Below, piece by piece: positions 28,183-38,218 of a stretch of 64,000 nucleotides of DNA (position 1 is its first letter; every line of letters begins with the position of its first letter). The DNA comes from an uncultured Ruegeria sp. Lineage in GTDB: Bacteria; Pseudomonadota; Alphaproteobacteria; Rhodobacterales; Rhodobacteraceae. Under the pieces are notes generated by a model. That model saw only the letters and a program-made list of their open reading frames with translations, had not been told where the DNA came from and ran no database searches. Location of the stretch: contig NZ_CANNGO010000007.1 of the NCBI RefSeq assembly GCF_947504215.1, positions 124,001 to 188,000 of the forward strand, given 5' to 3'. The position numbers and the translations under genes are program-made.

Positions 28183-28707
28183 ATGGCCCCAAGCTCTTAT
28201 CGGCCCCCGACCCGAGGCGACAAGGCGGGTGCTGGCACTTACAGCCAATCCACTGATTCCAACCTGTCGCACACCCAGACAACCGTGTCCAAGCTACTGG
28301 AAGGCAAAGGGGATGCGGTGTTTTCCGTGCGCCCCAATGAGACAATTCACTCGGTGGTCAACACCCTTAAGGAAAGACGGATCGGCGCGGTTGTTGTGAC
28401 CGATCAGAACGGGACCCTGCAAGGCATCCTGTCAGAGCGTGACATCGTGCGACGCATGGCGGACACCCCGGGGCAAACCTTGCCGCAATCCGTGGAAGAC
28501 CTGATGACAAAGGACGTTCGGTCCTGCACGCCAGACGATCTGCTGAATGATGTGCTGAAGACTATGACCGAAGGCCGTTTTCGCCATATGCCGGTTCTAC
28601 GCGATGGCAATCTGTGCGGTGTCATCACGATTGGCGACGTCGTGCATTTCCGTTTGAAGGAACTGGAATACGAAGCCCTTCGCATGAAGCAGATGATTGT
28701 CGGTTAA
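28183..28707 (+). CDS. CBS-domain protein
   Basis: 174 residues from ATG 28183, which has an ideal AGGAGG seven bases upstream (the TTG two codons earlier is less likely). After about 40 disordered residues it holds two CBS motifs: VFSVRPNETIHSVVNTL to GILSERDIVRRM, and VRSCTPDDLLNDVLKTM to GVITIGDVVHFRL. Stand-alone CBS pairs bind AMP, ATP or SAM and sense energy state; the partner is unknown. It diverges from the small membrane protein and apbE, and converges with the phosphatase gene. Confidence 0.88.
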   Translation: MAPSSYRPPTRGDKAGAGTYSQSTDSNLSHTQTTVSKLLEGKGDAVFSVRPNETIHSVVNTLKERRIGAVVVTDQNGTLQGILSERDIVRRMADTPGQTLPQSVEDLMTKDVRSCTPDDLLNDVLKTMTEGRFRHMPVLRDGNLCGVITIGDVVHFRLKELEYEALRMKQMIVG

Positions 28708-28748
28708 AGCCAACCTTCCGGCTATGTACGCAGCCTCCTAAATCTGAA

Positions 28749-29513
28749 TCACCCGGTTGAGGTGAACCGCACGCCGCCTTTGAAAATCTCGGCCGCCGTC
28801 AAGCGGCCCGTCACAAATGCGCCGGTATCCACAGACACGATCCCGTTGCGGGCGCGGGCATGAACGACAATCGTATGCCCATGCACCACCCACTGCCCAT
28901 CCTGTCGGGGTTGGTTTGGAAACAGGGAATGGCCCCACAGACAAATCTGGCGCGGTTGGTTTGTAACCGGCTGCAACGGATCCAGCGCTGCATGTACAAC
29001 GGTCACATTCCCACTGGTCCAGGTCAGAGGGCGGTCGGCAAGCCAACTTAGTAGATCCTGGCCCATCGCCTGCCGCAGCTGATCAGCGACCACAATAGCC
29101 CGATCTCCGACCGTGGCTTCGGCGATACCGGTAATGCCGAAAGAAGCCAGTGTCTTTACGCCCCCGTTTTGCAACCAAAGTCCGCCGACGCGCTTGGGGT
29201 CTTCGACAAACCGCAGCAACATCTCTTCGTGATTACCAAGCAGACAGATAACCCGCCCATGCGAGGATTTGCTCAGGTGATGCAATTGGCGTAAGACCTG
29301 CGCGCTGTAGTCGCCACGATCGATGTAATCGCCGACAAATATCAGAGGGATATCGTCATCCAGCCTGGGCAACAGGGATTGCAACAGATCAAGCCGACCA
29401 TGGATGTCACCAATGACGACAAACCGTTCGTCTGGCGCGATTTCAGACACTACCGCGTCCACGCCATGCGACGTGTTCTGCCCAAACAGCCCATTGATCC
29501 AATTCTTAACCAT
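28749..29513 (-). CDS. PPP-family metallophosphatase
   Basis: 254 residues with the full calcineurin-like signature: GDIHGRLDLL, FVGDYIDRGDYS, LLGNHEEM, then VVHAALDP and VVHGHTIV. It resembles bacterial PrpA/PrpE-like serine/threonine or diadenosine tetraphosphate phosphatases; the substrate is not determined by the motifs. Divergent from the nucleotide-sugar epimerase gene. Confidence 0.88.
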   Translation of the reverse strand: MVKNWINGLFGQNTSHGVDAVVSEIAPDERFVVIGDIHGRLDLLQSLLPRLDDDIPLIFVGDYIDRGDYSAQVLRQLHHLSKSSHGRVICLLGNHEEMLLRFVEDPKRVGGLWLQNGGVKTLASFGITGIAEATVGDRAIVVADQLRQAMGQDLLSWLADRPLTWTSGNVTVVHAALDPLQPVTNQPRQICLWGHSLFPNQPRQDGQWVVHGHTIVVHARARNGIVSVDTGAFVTGRLTAAEIFKGGVRFTSTG

Positions 29514-29579
29514 GCGGCTTCATCCCTACCCGGCCCAATCCCGGGCCACAATCGGCAAATTTTCGATCGCGTAAACCGG

Positions 29580-29608
29580 TTGACCAAAGCATACACGCGT
29601 CTGATATG
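29580..29608 (+). promoter_or_regulatory. Possible sigma70 promoter for the epimerase gene
   Basis: TTGACC and GATATG are separated by 17 bp, about 90 bp before the epimerase start. The -35 is close to consensus and the -10 is moderate. No experimental support; a chance match is possible. Confidence 0.3.
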
Positions 29609-29695
29609 GCAGGGCAGAAGGGAAAATACCCTTGACCTTGTCTTGGGGAAAGTATCCCTGATGTGCATATGGTTTGATTTGGGTTTGAGGGTTTT

Positions 29696-30709
29696 ATGAA
29701 ACGAGTATTGGTTACAGGCACTGCCGGCTTTATCGGGTTCCATCTGGCAAAACTGCTGCTGGCAGAAGGCTTCCGCGTGCATGGCTATGATGGAATGACA
29801 GATTATTACGATGTAGCACTGAAGCAAAGGCGCCATCAGATGCTGCTGCAGACACCAAATTTTTCCGCGACTGAAGACCTTCTGGAAAACCATGAACGCC
29901 TGATGCAGATCGGTGATGAGTTTGAACCAGAGATCATCGTTCACCTCGCCGGGCAGGCTGGCGTGCGCTACAGCCTGGAAGAACCTCGTAGCTATATCGA
30001 TTCGAACATCGTGGGCACATTCAACGTGATGGAGGTTGCCCGAACGCACAAGGTCGACCACCTGCTGATGGCCTCGACCTCATCCGTTTACGGCGCGAAT
30101 GAGGACATGCCCTTTACCGAGGTTGAAAAAGCCGACACGCAACTGACCATCTATTCCGCCACAAAAAAGGCGAATGAATCGATGGGCCACTCCTATGCGC
30201 ACCTCTGGGATTTACCAACAACCATGTTCCGGTTCTTTACCGTTTACGGTACCTGGGGCCGACCTGATCTGGCGCTCTACAAGTTTGTTGATGCGATTCT
30301 GGATGGCCGTCCGATCGACATTTACAACCACGGCGACATGTATCGTGACTTCACCAACGTGGAAGATCTGGTTCGCGGGATCAGATTGTTGATCGATACA
30401 CCGCCGGTTCGGCCCGCGAGCGCCGATCAGATCGAAGAAGGCGACAGCCTGTCCCCGGTCGCGCCGTATCGCGTCGTCAACATCGGCAATGGTGACAAGG
30501 TGCGCTTGATGGACTTTGTCGAAGCCATCGAAGAAGCGGTCGGCAAGGAAGCAATCCGAAACTACATGCCGATGCAAATGGGCGATGTTCCAGCAACTTG
30601 GGCGAATACAGACCTGCTGCAACGCCTGACTGGCTATCGTCCGCAGACCGATTTCAAAGACGGGATCGCGCGGTTCGTCGAATGGTTCCGCGACTATCAC
30701 GATAAATGA
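29696..30709 (+). CDS. UDP-glucuronate 4-epimerase-like short-chain dehydrogenase
   Basis: 337 residues, extended SDR family. NAD-binding GTAGFIGFHLA at the N-terminus, catalytic Ser/Tyr/Lys in STSSVYGAN and YSATKKANE, and family segments HLAGQAGVRYSLEEP, FRFFTVYGTWGRPDLAL and RDFTNVEDLV. These match UDP-glucuronate (or UDP-N-acetylglucosamine) 4-epimerases used for surface polysaccharide sugars. Followed after 14 bp by a UDP-sugar dehydrogenase, which makes a joint role in a uronic acid precursor likely. Confidence 0.87.
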   Translation: MKRVLVTGTAGFIGFHLAKLLLAEGFRVHGYDGMTDYYDVALKQRRHQMLLQTPNFSATEDLLENHERLMQIGDEFEPEIIVHLAGQAGVRYSLEEPRSYIDSNIVGTFNVMEVARTHKVDHLLMASTSSVYGANEDMPFTEVEKADTQLTIYSATKKANESMGHSYAHLWDLPTTMFRFFTVYGTWGRPDLALYKFVDAILDGRPIDIYNHGDMYRDFTNVEDLVRGIRLLIDTPPVRPASADQIEEGDSLSPVAPYRVVNIGNGDKVRLMDFVEAIEEAVGKEAIRNYMPMQMGDVPATWANTDLLQRLTGYRPQTDFKDGIARFVEWFRDYHDK

Positions 30710-30723
30710 CCAAAGAGAGCTGA

Positions 30724-32007
30724 ATGCTGGACACAAACCCCAAGTCGCGAAAGATCGCAGTCATAGGGCTGGGCTATGTTGGCCTGCCCTTGGCCGTGGC
30801 CTTTGGAAAGATCGGTCCTGTAGTGGGGTTCGACATCAACGCCTCAAGGATCGACGCCCTGCGCGCGGGCGAAGACGCGACGCTGGAGGTCGAGCCAGAG
30901 GACTTGACCGCAGCTACAGGCTTGACGTTTTCGACCGAAACCACCGATCTGGCCGAGTGTGACACCTATATTGTCACGGTCCCAACCCCGATCACTGCTG
31001 GCAAACAGCCTGACCTCACACCATTGCTCAGCGCGTCGGACACGGTGGGCCGCGTGTTGAAGCCCGGCGATTTGGTGATTTACGAATCCACCGTCTATCC
31101 CGGAGCGACTGAAGAGGATTGTGTCCCGGTGCTGGAGCAGGTCTCTGGTTTAAAGTTCAATAGGGATTTCTTCGCGGGCTACAGCCCGGAACGGATCAAC
31201 CCCGGCGACAAGACACACCGGATTTCGGATATCTGCAAAGTGACCTCTGGCTCAACACCAGAAGTAGCCGATCTGGTGGACGCGCTGTATGCGCAGATCA
31301 TTTCTGCCGGAACCCACAAGGCCGAAAGCATCCGCGTGGCCGAGGCCGCAAAAGTCATCGAAAACACCCAGCGCGATCTGAATATCGCTTTGGTCAATGA
31401 ACTGGCGATGATTTTTGGTCGTATGGACATAGACACCGATGCAGTGTTGCGGGCGGCGGGTACCAAATGGAACTTTCTGCCTTTCCAGCCCGGTCTGGTT
31501 GGCGGGCACTGCATCGGCGTTGACCCCTACTACCTGACATACAAGGCCGAGGCTGTCGGGCATCACCCTCAGATCATTCTGGCCGGACGGCGTCTTAATG
31601 ACAGAATGGGCAGCTACGTCGTTTCGCAACTGGTCAAACAAATGGCGCGCAACGGGATCAATGTCGGCGCGGCGCGAGTTCTGATCATGGGCCTGACCTT
31701 CAAGGAAAACTGTCCCGACCTTCGCAACACTCGGGTGATCGATATCATCGAGGAACTACAAAGCTACGGCGTCTCGGTGGATGTGCACGACCCGCATGCC
31801 GATCCGAAAGCGGCGGAAGCTGAATACGGCTTGTCCCTGTTAGACCAACCTCATGAAGGGGCCTATGACGGCGTGGTTCTTGCGGTGGCACATCAGGAAT
31901 ACCAAGCACTCGACCCGGAGCAGTTTCGATCTTATGGCAAACCAGTCAGTGTGGTGTTTGACATCAAATCTTGCCTGCCGCGCGATGCCAGCGACCTAAG
32001 ATTGTAG
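30724..32007 (+). CDS. UDP-N-acetylhexosamine / UDP-glucose 6-dehydrogenase (TviB/WbpA-like)
   Basis: 427 residues. Rossmann motif [16 protein letters not shown], the catalytic Cys in [16 protein letters not shown], Lys in [20 protein letters not shown], and [18 protein letters not shown] in the C-terminal domain. It oxidises C6 of a UDP-sugar to the uronate with two NAD+. The sequence is nearer the TviB/WbpA UDP-HexNAc group than plain UDP-glucose dehydrogenase, by memory. With the epimerase it would supply a uronic acid for capsule or lipopolysaccharide; glycosyltransferases are not in the window. Confidence 0.87.
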   Translation: MLDTNPKSRKIAVIGLGYVGLPLAVAFGKIGPVVGFDINASRIDALRAGEDATLEVEPEDLTAATGLTFSTETTDLAECDTYIVTVPTPITAGKQPDLTPLLSASDTVGRVLKPGDLVIYESTVYPGATEEDCVPVLEQVSGLKFNRDFFAGYSPERINPGDKTHRISDICKVTSGSTPEVADLVDALYAQIISAGTHKAESIRVAEAAKVIENTQRDLNIALVNELAMIFGRMDIDTDAVLRAAGTKWNFLPFQPGLVGGHCIGVDPYYLTYKAEAVGHHPQIILAGRRLNDRMGSYVVSQLVKQMARNGINVGAARVLIMGLTFKENCPDLRNTRVIDIIEELQSYGVSVDVHDPHADPKAAEAEYGLSLLDQPHEGAYDGVVLAVAHQEYQALDPEQFRSYGKPVSVVFDIKSCLPRDASDLRL

Positions 32008-32027
32008 GGCACAGGCCCCAAAGCAAC

Positions 32028-32054
32028 AAAACCGGCGCTAAATGCGCCGGTTTT
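32028..32054. terminator. Bidirectional terminator between UDP-sugar dehydrogenase and nqrF
   Basis: Perfect 11-bp stem AAAACCGGCGC / GCGCCGGTTTT with loop TAAAT, followed by TT on the plus strand and by a T-run on the minus strand. It ends both the nucleotide-sugar pair and the nqr operon. Confidence 0.9.
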
Positions 32055-32059
32055 TTCAT

Positions 32060-33283
32060 TTACCCGCCGAAATCGTCGAGCATGATATCTTCGCGGTCAA
32101 CGCCCATATCAAGAAGCATGTTGATGACCGATTGGTTCATGATCGGCGGGCCACACATGTAATACTCGCAATCCTCGGGCGCTGGGTGGTTTTTGAGGTA
32201 TTCATCGAACAGAACATTGTGGATGAAGCCAGTATAACCTTTCCAGTCATCCTCGGGCTGCGCATCAGACAAGGCTACATGCCACTCAAAATTCGGGAAT
32301 TCCGCAGCAAGCTGGTCGAAATCCTCGACAAAGAACATCTCTTTCTTCGATCTAGCGCCGTACCAGAATGTGATCTTGCGATCTTTGTTCTTCAGGCGCT
32401 TGAGCTGATCAAAGATATGGCTGCGCATGGGGGCCATACCGGCACCACCACCAATGAACACCATTTCCTTTTCCGTTTCGCGGGCAAAGAACTCGCCAAA
32501 CGGCCCCGAGATGGTGACCTTGTCACCGGGTTTAAGGTTGAAGATGTAGGACGACATCTGACCTGCCGGAATACCTTCTGACCCCGGAGGCGGCGACGCC
32601 ACCCGGACGTTCAGCATGATCATACCTTTTTCATCCGGATAATTGGCCATCGAATAAGCGCGTTCAATTGGCTCTGACACGACCGAGTCATACTGCCACA
32701 GATTGAACCGATCCCAGTCTTCGCGGTATTCCTCTTCGACGTCGAAATCGGTGTATTTCAACTGGTGTACGGGTGCTTCGATCTGGATATAGCCACCCGC
32801 GCGAAAATTAACGTCTTCGCCTTCGGGCAGGTCCAAAGTCAGCGCCTTGATGAAGGTCGCCACATTCTCGTTCGACCGAACCGTGCATTCCCACTTCTTG
32901 ACGCCAAAAACCTCTTCAGGAACTTCGATGTCCATGTCCTGCTTGACGGCGACCTGACAGGACAAGCGGTCGCCGCATGCGGCCTCGCGCTTGGTGATAT
33001 GGCCCTCCTCGGTTGGCAGGATAGACCCACCGCCAGAGTGGATGCGCACGCGGCACTGCGCGCAGGTGCCACCGCCGCCGCAGGCGGACGGAACGAACAG
33101 CTTTTCGGCCGCCAGTGTCTGGAGAAGTTTGCCGCCAGCGGGAACCGAAACCGTCTTCTCGCCATTGATGGTGATATTGACATTACCCGTCGACACCAAC
33201 CGCGAGCGCGCGGCCATGATGATGGTCACCAGCCCCAGAACGATAAGAGTGAAAAGGATGACGCCTAAGCTAAAAGTTTCCAT
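32060..33283 (-). CDS. nqrF: Na+-translocating NADH:quinone reductase subunit F
   Basis: 407 residues. One N-terminal membrane helix, then a plant-type 2Fe-2S ferredoxin domain ([10 protein letters not shown], with the fourth Cys in DRLSCQV), an FAD domain ([12 protein letters not shown]) and an NADH domain ([24 protein letters not shown]). It is the NADH entry point of the complex. Last gene of nqrABCDEF, 10 bp after nqrE, followed by the terminator. Confidence 0.97.
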   Translation of the reverse strand: METFSLGVILFTLIVLGLVTIIMAARSRLVSTGNVNITINGEKTVSVPAGGKLLQTLAAEKLFVPSACGGGGTCAQCRVRIHSGGGSILPTEEGHITKREAACGDRLSCQVAVKQDMDIEVPEEVFGVKKWECTVRSNENVATFIKALTLDLPEGEDVNFRAGGYIQIEAPVHQLKYTDFDVEEEYREDWDRFNLWQYDSVVSEPIERAYSMANYPDEKGMIMLNVRVASPPPGSEGIPAGQMSSYIFNLKPGDKVTISGPFGEFFARETEKEMVFIGGGAGMAPMRSHIFDQLKRLKNKDRKITFWYGARSKKEMFFVEDFDQLAAEFPNFEWHVALSDAQPEDDWKGYTGFIHNVLFDEYLKNHPAPEDCEYYMCGPPIMNQSVINMLLDMGVDREDIMLDDFGG

Positions 33284-33293
33284 TGGCCCCTCC

Positions 33294-33902
33294 TTACAGT
33301 TTCACGCCCGAGAAGGACATGAAGGCCATCGCCATCAATCCCGCGGTGATGAAAGTAATGCCCAGACCCTGCAAGCCATCCGGAATGTCAGAGTACTTCA
33401 GCTTTTCTCGAACCCCCGCCATCGCGGTGATCGCAAGCGCCCAACCAAAGCCCGAGGACAGACCATAGGTCGTCGCTTCGGCAAAGTTGTAGTCACGTTC
33501 GACCATGAACAGCGAGCCGCCCAGGATGGCGCAATTCACAGTGATCAACGGCAGAAAGATCCCCAGTGCGTTGTAGAGAGGTGGGAAGTATTTATCGAGG
33601 ATCATCTCGAGGATCTGAACCATCGCTGCGATCACACCGATATACGAGATTAAGCCAAGAAATGTCAGATCCACATCCGGGAACCCAGCCCAGGACAGCG
33701 CACCCGGTTTCAACAGGTAATTCAACAGAAGATTGTTCGCAGGGACGGTGATTGCCTGCACCACCATCACCGAAATGCCCAGACCAAGCGCGGTGGAAAT
33801 CTTCTTGGACACGGCGATGAAGGTACACATGCCAAGGAAGAAGCTGAGCGCAAGGTTTTCAACAAAGATGGCCTTTACGGCCAGGGACAGTAGACCTTCC
33901 AT
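33294..33902 (-). CDS. nqrE: Na+-translocating NADH:quinone reductase subunit E
   Basis: 202 residues, six membrane helices. The half-helix cysteine motif involved in the NqrD/NqrE iron site is present ([12 protein letters not shown], with a second Cys in LGMCTF). NqrE forms part of the sodium path. Its ATG overlaps the nqrD stop (TGATG), so translation is coupled. Confidence 0.96.
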   Translation of the reverse strand: MEGLLSLAVKAIFVENLALSFFLGMCTFIAVSKKISTALGLGISVMVVQAITVPANNLLLNYLLKPGALSWAGFPDVDLTFLGLISYIGVIAAMVQILEMILDKYFPPLYNALGIFLPLITVNCAILGGSLFMVERDYNFAEATTYGLSSGFGWALAITAMAGVREKLKYSDIPDGLQGLGITFITAGLMAMAFMSFSGVKL

Positions 33903-34555
33903 CAGTGCGCCTCTACCTGCTGGATTTTGTATTCACGTTCTTCGACCTGGTTTGGTTTCCATGTGCGGAAGGCCCAGATGATCAGCCCGATGATGAAGAA
34001 TGCCGAGGGTGGCAGCAGAAGCATTCCGTTTGGCACGTACCAGCCACCATTGTTCACGGTCTCAAGAATGGTCACACCGAACAGCGACCCGGCTCCGAAC
34101 AGCTCGCGGATGAAACCCACAAGCAGCAGGATCAGACCATAGCCCATTCCGTTGCCCGCCCCGTCGATGAAGGATGCGACGGGCGGGTTCTTCATCGCAA
34201 ACGCCTCGGCACGGCCCATCACGATGCAGTTGGTGATGATCAGGCCTACAAAGACGGACAGGGTTTTTGAGATCTCAAACGCATAGGCCTTAAGGATCTG
34301 GTCAACCAGGATCACCAGAGAAGCGATAATCACCATCTGCACGATGATCCGGATTGATCCGGGGATCTGATTGCGCAGGCATGAGATGAAGAAAGACGAG
34401 AAGGATGTCACGAAGATCACCGCCAGTGCCATCACTGCCGACACCTGCAATGACGAGGTGACCGCCAATGCCGAACAAATGCCCAGCACCTGCAAGGTGA
34501 TCGGGTTGTTGTCGACAAGCGGGTCGACCAGAAGCTCTTTCCTTGTCTGGGACAT
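33902..34555 (-). CDS. nqrD: Na+-translocating NADH:quinone reductase subunit D
   Basis: 217 residues, six helices, paired with NqrE as inverted homologues. Cysteine-bearing half helices are visible ([15 protein letters not shown] and [13 protein letters not shown]). TGATG overlaps at both ends show coupling to nqrC and nqrE. Confidence 0.96.
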   Translation of the reverse strand: MSQTRKELLVDPLVDNNPITLQVLGICSALAVTSSLQVSAVMALAVIFVTSFSSFFISCLRNQIPGSIRIIVQMVIIASLVILVDQILKAYAFEISKTLSVFVGLIITNCIVMGRAEAFAMKNPPVASFIDGAGNGMGYGLILLLVGFIRELFGAGSLFGVTILETVNNGGWYVPNGMLLLPPSAFFIIGLIIWAFRTWKPNQVEEREYKIQQVEAH

Positions 34556-35370
34556 CAGAACTCTCCTGCTTGCAATTTGCCAAGGAAGGGGCCGTAACCG
34601 GCATCGCCCATCCAGAATTTCACAAGGTTGTCGACACCGACCGAGGTCAGCGTCGCCCCGGCCAGCGCGTCGATGTAGAAATCGGGGCCGGCGGCGGGTT
34701 GCGACTTGGCGACAGTGATTTGCAAGTCGCCCGCGTCATCCCGCAGCTTTTTGCCGTTCCACAATGCTTTCCAACGCGGATTATCGACCTCGGCCCCAAG
34801 GCCGGGGGTTTCACCGTGCTGATAGAACTGAAGGCCATAGATATCGTTGCCGTTGTTTTCCAACGCAATGAAACCGTAAAGCGTTGACCAAAGGCCATAT
34901 CCTTGTATCGGCAGGATCACCTTATCCAAACCACCAGTGTCATCACGCAGCAGATAGACCACGCGGTATTTCGCCTTGCGCCCAATCCCCGCCGGATCGT
35001 CATCCAGAGCGACGCTCAGTTCAGGATCGCTTGCGGCAGCAATATCGTCAAATGTAGCTGGGTCAAATTGGTCATCGACGAAATCGCCGGTCGACAGTTC
35101 CAGAACATGTGGTTCGAAGGCGGCAAAGGCTTCGGTCACATCAATCCCGGGTTCATAGACGCCCGCGACTTGCAGGACGTTGACTTGTTTGTCTTTCAGC
35201 CGGTTGGCCTCTTGCACCGGGCGCAAGCTAACGGCGGCAGCCGATACGACCATCGACGCAACAAGGCAGACTGCAACGGCAACAAAGATCGTCTTGCCAA
35301 CAGAATCCGGCGAGGCCGCCAGAAACCGGGCGATCGCGCCCTTTGGTTCAGGGGATTGCGTATCAGACAT
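34555..35370 (-). CDS. nqrC: Na+-translocating NADH:quinone reductase subunit C
   Basis: 271 residues from ATG 35370 ([11 protein letters not shown]). One N-terminal helix anchors a periplasmic FMN domain. The flavinylation motif is [10 protein letters not shown] with Thr240 as the FMN acceptor, a target of ApbE; NqrC usually reads SGAT, so Ser to Ala is a minor change that keeps the consensus. The start lies inside the nqrB 3' end (8 bp overlap). Confidence 0.95.
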   Translation of the reverse strand: MSDTQSPEPKGAIARFLAASPDSVGKTIFVAVAVCLVASMVVSAAAVSLRPVQEANRLKDKQVNVLQVAGVYEPGIDVTEAFAAFEPHVLELSTGDFVDDQFDPATFDDIAAASDPELSVALDDDPAGIGRKAKYRVVYLLRDDTGGLDKVILPIQGYGLWSTLYGFIALENNGNDIYGLQFYQHGETPGLGAEVDNPRWKALWNGKKLRDDAGDLQITVAKSQPAAGPDFYIDALAGATLTSVGVDNLVKFWMGDAGYGPFLGKLQAGEF

Positions 35371-36571
35371 GGCGACGCGCCCTCCGTTTGATGTTTGCCT
35401 GCACAACGAAATAGTCGATCAGCGGCGCAAAGACGTTGCCGAACAGGATTGCCAGCATCATGCCTTCCGGGAAGGCCGGGTTGATCACCCGGATCATTAC
35501 CACCATGACACCAATCAGCCCACCATAGATATAGCGTCCCAGATTGGTATGGCTCGCCGAAACCGGCTCGGTCACCATGAAGGCCAGCCCAAAAGCATAC
35601 CCACCCAGAACCACATGCCAGTACCACGGCATCGCGAACATCGGATTAGTGTCAGATCCGATCAGGTTCAGCAGCAAGGTAAAGCCGATGGTTCCGGCCA
35701 AACAGCCCACGATCAGACGAAAGTTGGCGATCCTCGTCATCAGCAGGAAGGCCAGCCCAACCATGCAAGCCAGTGTCGAGGTCTCACCAAAGCTGCCTTG
35801 TATCTGCCCGAAGAAAGCATTCGACCAGGTGATCCCATCTGCTGCCAGGGCCTGCACGCCATCGGCAGCGGACACAGCCAAAGCCGTCGCGCCCGAGAAT
35901 CCGTCAACCGGTGTCCAGACAGCATCGCCGGACATGTTGGCAGGATAGGCGAAATACAGGAACGCCCGACCCACAAGCGCGGGGTTGAGGAAATTCTTGC
36001 CGGTGCCGCCAAAGACTTCCTTACCAATCACAACGCCAAAGATAATCCCCAGCGCCACCTGCCACAGAGGTGCAGTTGCCGGCATGATCAGCGTGTAGAG
36101 CATCGAGGTGACAAGAAACCCTTCGTTCACCTCGTGGCCGCGCACGGTGGCAAAAATCACCTCGAAAATACCGCCAGCGACCAGTGTGACGATGTAGATT
36201 GGCAGGAAATACATCATTCCGTGCAACACATTGGCAATGATGCTGCCCGGGTCCAATGACACGCCAAAGGCCTGCAGGATCGCAATTCGCCAACCGGTTG
36301 CCGCGTCAGGCCCCAGCGCTGCAATAGCCGAGTTCGCCTGGTAACCCGTATTGTACATCCCCCATAGGATACATGGGATCGTCGCGATCACGACATAGGT
36401 CATGATCCGCTTCATATCGATGTATGACCGCGCATGTGGCGCGACGGTGGTTACTGTTTTCGGAGTGTAGATGAAACTTTCGACCATCTCGTAGATGGGG
36501 AAATACTTCTCGTACTTGCCGCCCTTGGTAAAGTTCGGCTCGATCCGGTCAAAGAAGCTGCGCAAACCCAT
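35363..36571 (-). CDS. nqrB: Na+-translocating NADH:quinone reductase subunit B
   Basis: 402 residues, about ten membrane helices. Covalent FMN site DGFSGATAL with Thr229. The soluble N-terminal stretch (FFDRIEPNFTKGGKYEKYFP) and the GNVFAPLIDYFVVQANIKRR C-terminus match NqrB. It holds riboflavin and FMN on the sodium-coupled electron path to quinone. Five bases after nqrA. Confidence 0.96.
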   Translation of the reverse strand: MGLRSFFDRIEPNFTKGGKYEKYFPIYEMVESFIYTPKTVTTVAPHARSYIDMKRIMTYVVIATIPCILWGMYNTGYQANSAIAALGPDAATGWRIAILQAFGVSLDPGSIIANVLHGMMYFLPIYIVTLVAGGIFEVIFATVRGHEVNEGFLVTSMLYTLIMPATAPLWQVALGIIFGVVIGKEVFGGTGKNFLNPALVGRAFLYFAYPANMSGDAVWTPVDGFSGATALAVSAADGVQALAADGITWSNAFFGQIQGSFGETSTLACMVGLAFLLMTRIANFRLIVGCLAGTIGFTLLLNLIGSDTNPMFAMPWYWHVVLGGYAFGLAFMVTEPVSASHTNLGRYIYGGLIGVMVVMIRVINPAFPEGMMLAILFGNVFAPLIDYFVVQANIKRRARRHV

Positions 36572-36576
36572 TTGGA

Positions 36577-37920
36577 TCAGCCCTCCTTTTCAATCTTGGT
36601 CAGGCAGTCGCGCAGCGCCAACCCGTATTCATATTTTGCCGGACAGGCAAAGCCCACAAGGCCCAGATCCTCTTCGTCCAGCTCCAGCGCGCCCAGGGCC
36701 TGAGCACTATCGGTGTCCATCACCAACATCGCACGCAGCAATTGCGTCGGCAGGTAGTCCTGCGGCATCAACTGCTCAAACGTCCCCGTTGGCACCATCG
36801 CACGACGCCCACCATTCAGGTTCGAGGTGAGCCCATACAGTTTCTTGGCAAAAGCCGAGCCCAAAACAGGCTGCACGGCAAACTTCGACGGCATGGGACG
36901 AATCCAGCCCATTGGGATCTGATCGTGATCTTCGCGGATAATGGTAATCTGACGCGCAAACCGTCCCAGATAGGCGGTTGGTCCATCCGCGTGGCGTCCG
37001 GACAAGATCGAGCCCGAGATGATGCGCGCCGTTCCGTCAACATCGACCTCATCACGGGTCAGATCCTCGGTCGAGGCACCCAGAACAGTGCGGATCAAAC
37101 GTGGCTGACGTGCCCCCGGCCCCGTCAATGCGATCACGATACTTGGATCCAGATGACCTGTCTGAACCAGACGACCAATTGCAATTACATCCTGATACCC
37201 AATGGTCCAGACCTGCGTGTTACCCGCCAATGGCCGGAGGAAATGGATATGCGTCCCGGCCAGCCCTGCCGGATGCGGACCCGAGAAAGCTGCGGCTTCG
37301 ACACCCGCAACGTCGGCCCCCGGAATGGTATCGCCGTCCTTGTGACACAAATAGGTCGTGCCCTCGGTAAGTTTGGCGATTGCGCCAAGCCCGGCGGCAA
37401 AGTCATCCCCGGCATCCGCGATGATGACTGCGGCATCAGCGGACAAAGGTTCGCTGTCCATTGCAGTCACAAAAATCGCTGTTGGTTTTGTCCCCGGCTC
37501 AGGCATCTTGGAATACGGCCGTGTGCGGAGAGCGGTCCACAACCCGGCCGCACAGAGTTTTTTGGTCACACCCTCGGCTGTGTCTGCATCGCCTACGTCA
37601 GAAAAATCGACACCAGTATCATTCGGGTCAGAGACCTCAACAACGACACTTTGAAGAACCCGGCGTGCGCCACGGTTTATTGCTACGACCTTGCCGCTCA
37701 GCGGCGCGACCATCATCGCCTCTGGTGCGTCCTTGTGGCAGAACAATGGTGTTCCCCGCCGAACCTCATCACCTTCCTGTACCAGCATGCGCGGCTTCAG
37801 GCCCAAATAATCCGACCCAAGCGCAGCGACGCTGGAAAACTCCGGCCCCGGCCGGATAGTCTGCTCAGGGGCACCCTGAATCGGCAGCTCCAACCCTTTT
37901 TTCAGTTTGAAAGTTTGCAT
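36577..37920 (-). CDS. nqrA: Na+-translocating NADH:quinone reductase subunit A
   Basis: 447 residues from ATG 37920 (MQTFKLKKGLELPIQG). Soluble, with no membrane helix. Family segments are FCHKDAPEAMMVAPLSGKVVAINRGARR and QDYLPTQLLRAMLV (split here by position), and it ends in a short hydrophilic tail. NqrA binds quinone on the cytoplasmic side. First gene of nqrABCDEF; the 298 bp to the divergent methyltransferase gene should hold the promoter, but I see no convincing -35/-10 pair. Confidence 0.95.
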   Translation of the reverse strand: MQTFKLKKGLELPIQGAPEQTIRPGPEFSSVAALGSDYLGLKPRMLVQEGDEVRRGTPLFCHKDAPEAMMVAPLSGKVVAINRGARRVLQSVVVEVSDPNDTGVDFSDVGDADTAEGVTKKLCAAGLWTALRTRPYSKMPEPGTKPTAIFVTAMDSEPLSADAAVIIADAGDDFAAGLGAIAKLTEGTTYLCHKDGDTIPGADVAGVEAAAFSGPHPAGLAGTHIHFLRPLAGNTQVWTIGYQDVIAIGRLVQTGHLDPSIVIALTGPGARQPRLIRTVLGASTEDLTRDEVDVDGTARIISGSILSGRHADGPTAYLGRFARQITIIREDHDQIPMGWIRPMPSKFAVQPVLGSAFAKKLYGLTSNLNGGRRAMVPTGTFEQLMPQDYLPTQLLRAMLVMDTDSAQALGALELDEEDLGLVGFACPAKYEYGLALRDCLTKIEKEG

Positions 37921-38218
37921 GTCGCTACGGTCTTCCAAGCCTCGTTCCTGCGTCCGCTATTTGTCGCCTTTCAGTCTTGGGCATCAAATAGTGCGAATTG
38001 TCTCGCCATCCGGTCCGTGAAAGCGCCACAAACCTGCCGATATCCGCTCGCGTTATTCCAATCACGGACCCTTTACGCGCGGACGTCCTAAAACGCAAAC
38101 CTGTTACCGCGCAAATCAGCACAACAAAGTCACTTTATCCTGAACTCGCAGCGACGCGACCAAAATAGCACAAAAAAAGCGTGTCGCGCCTGATTTACTT
38201 CCAGTGTAAGCAACGGGG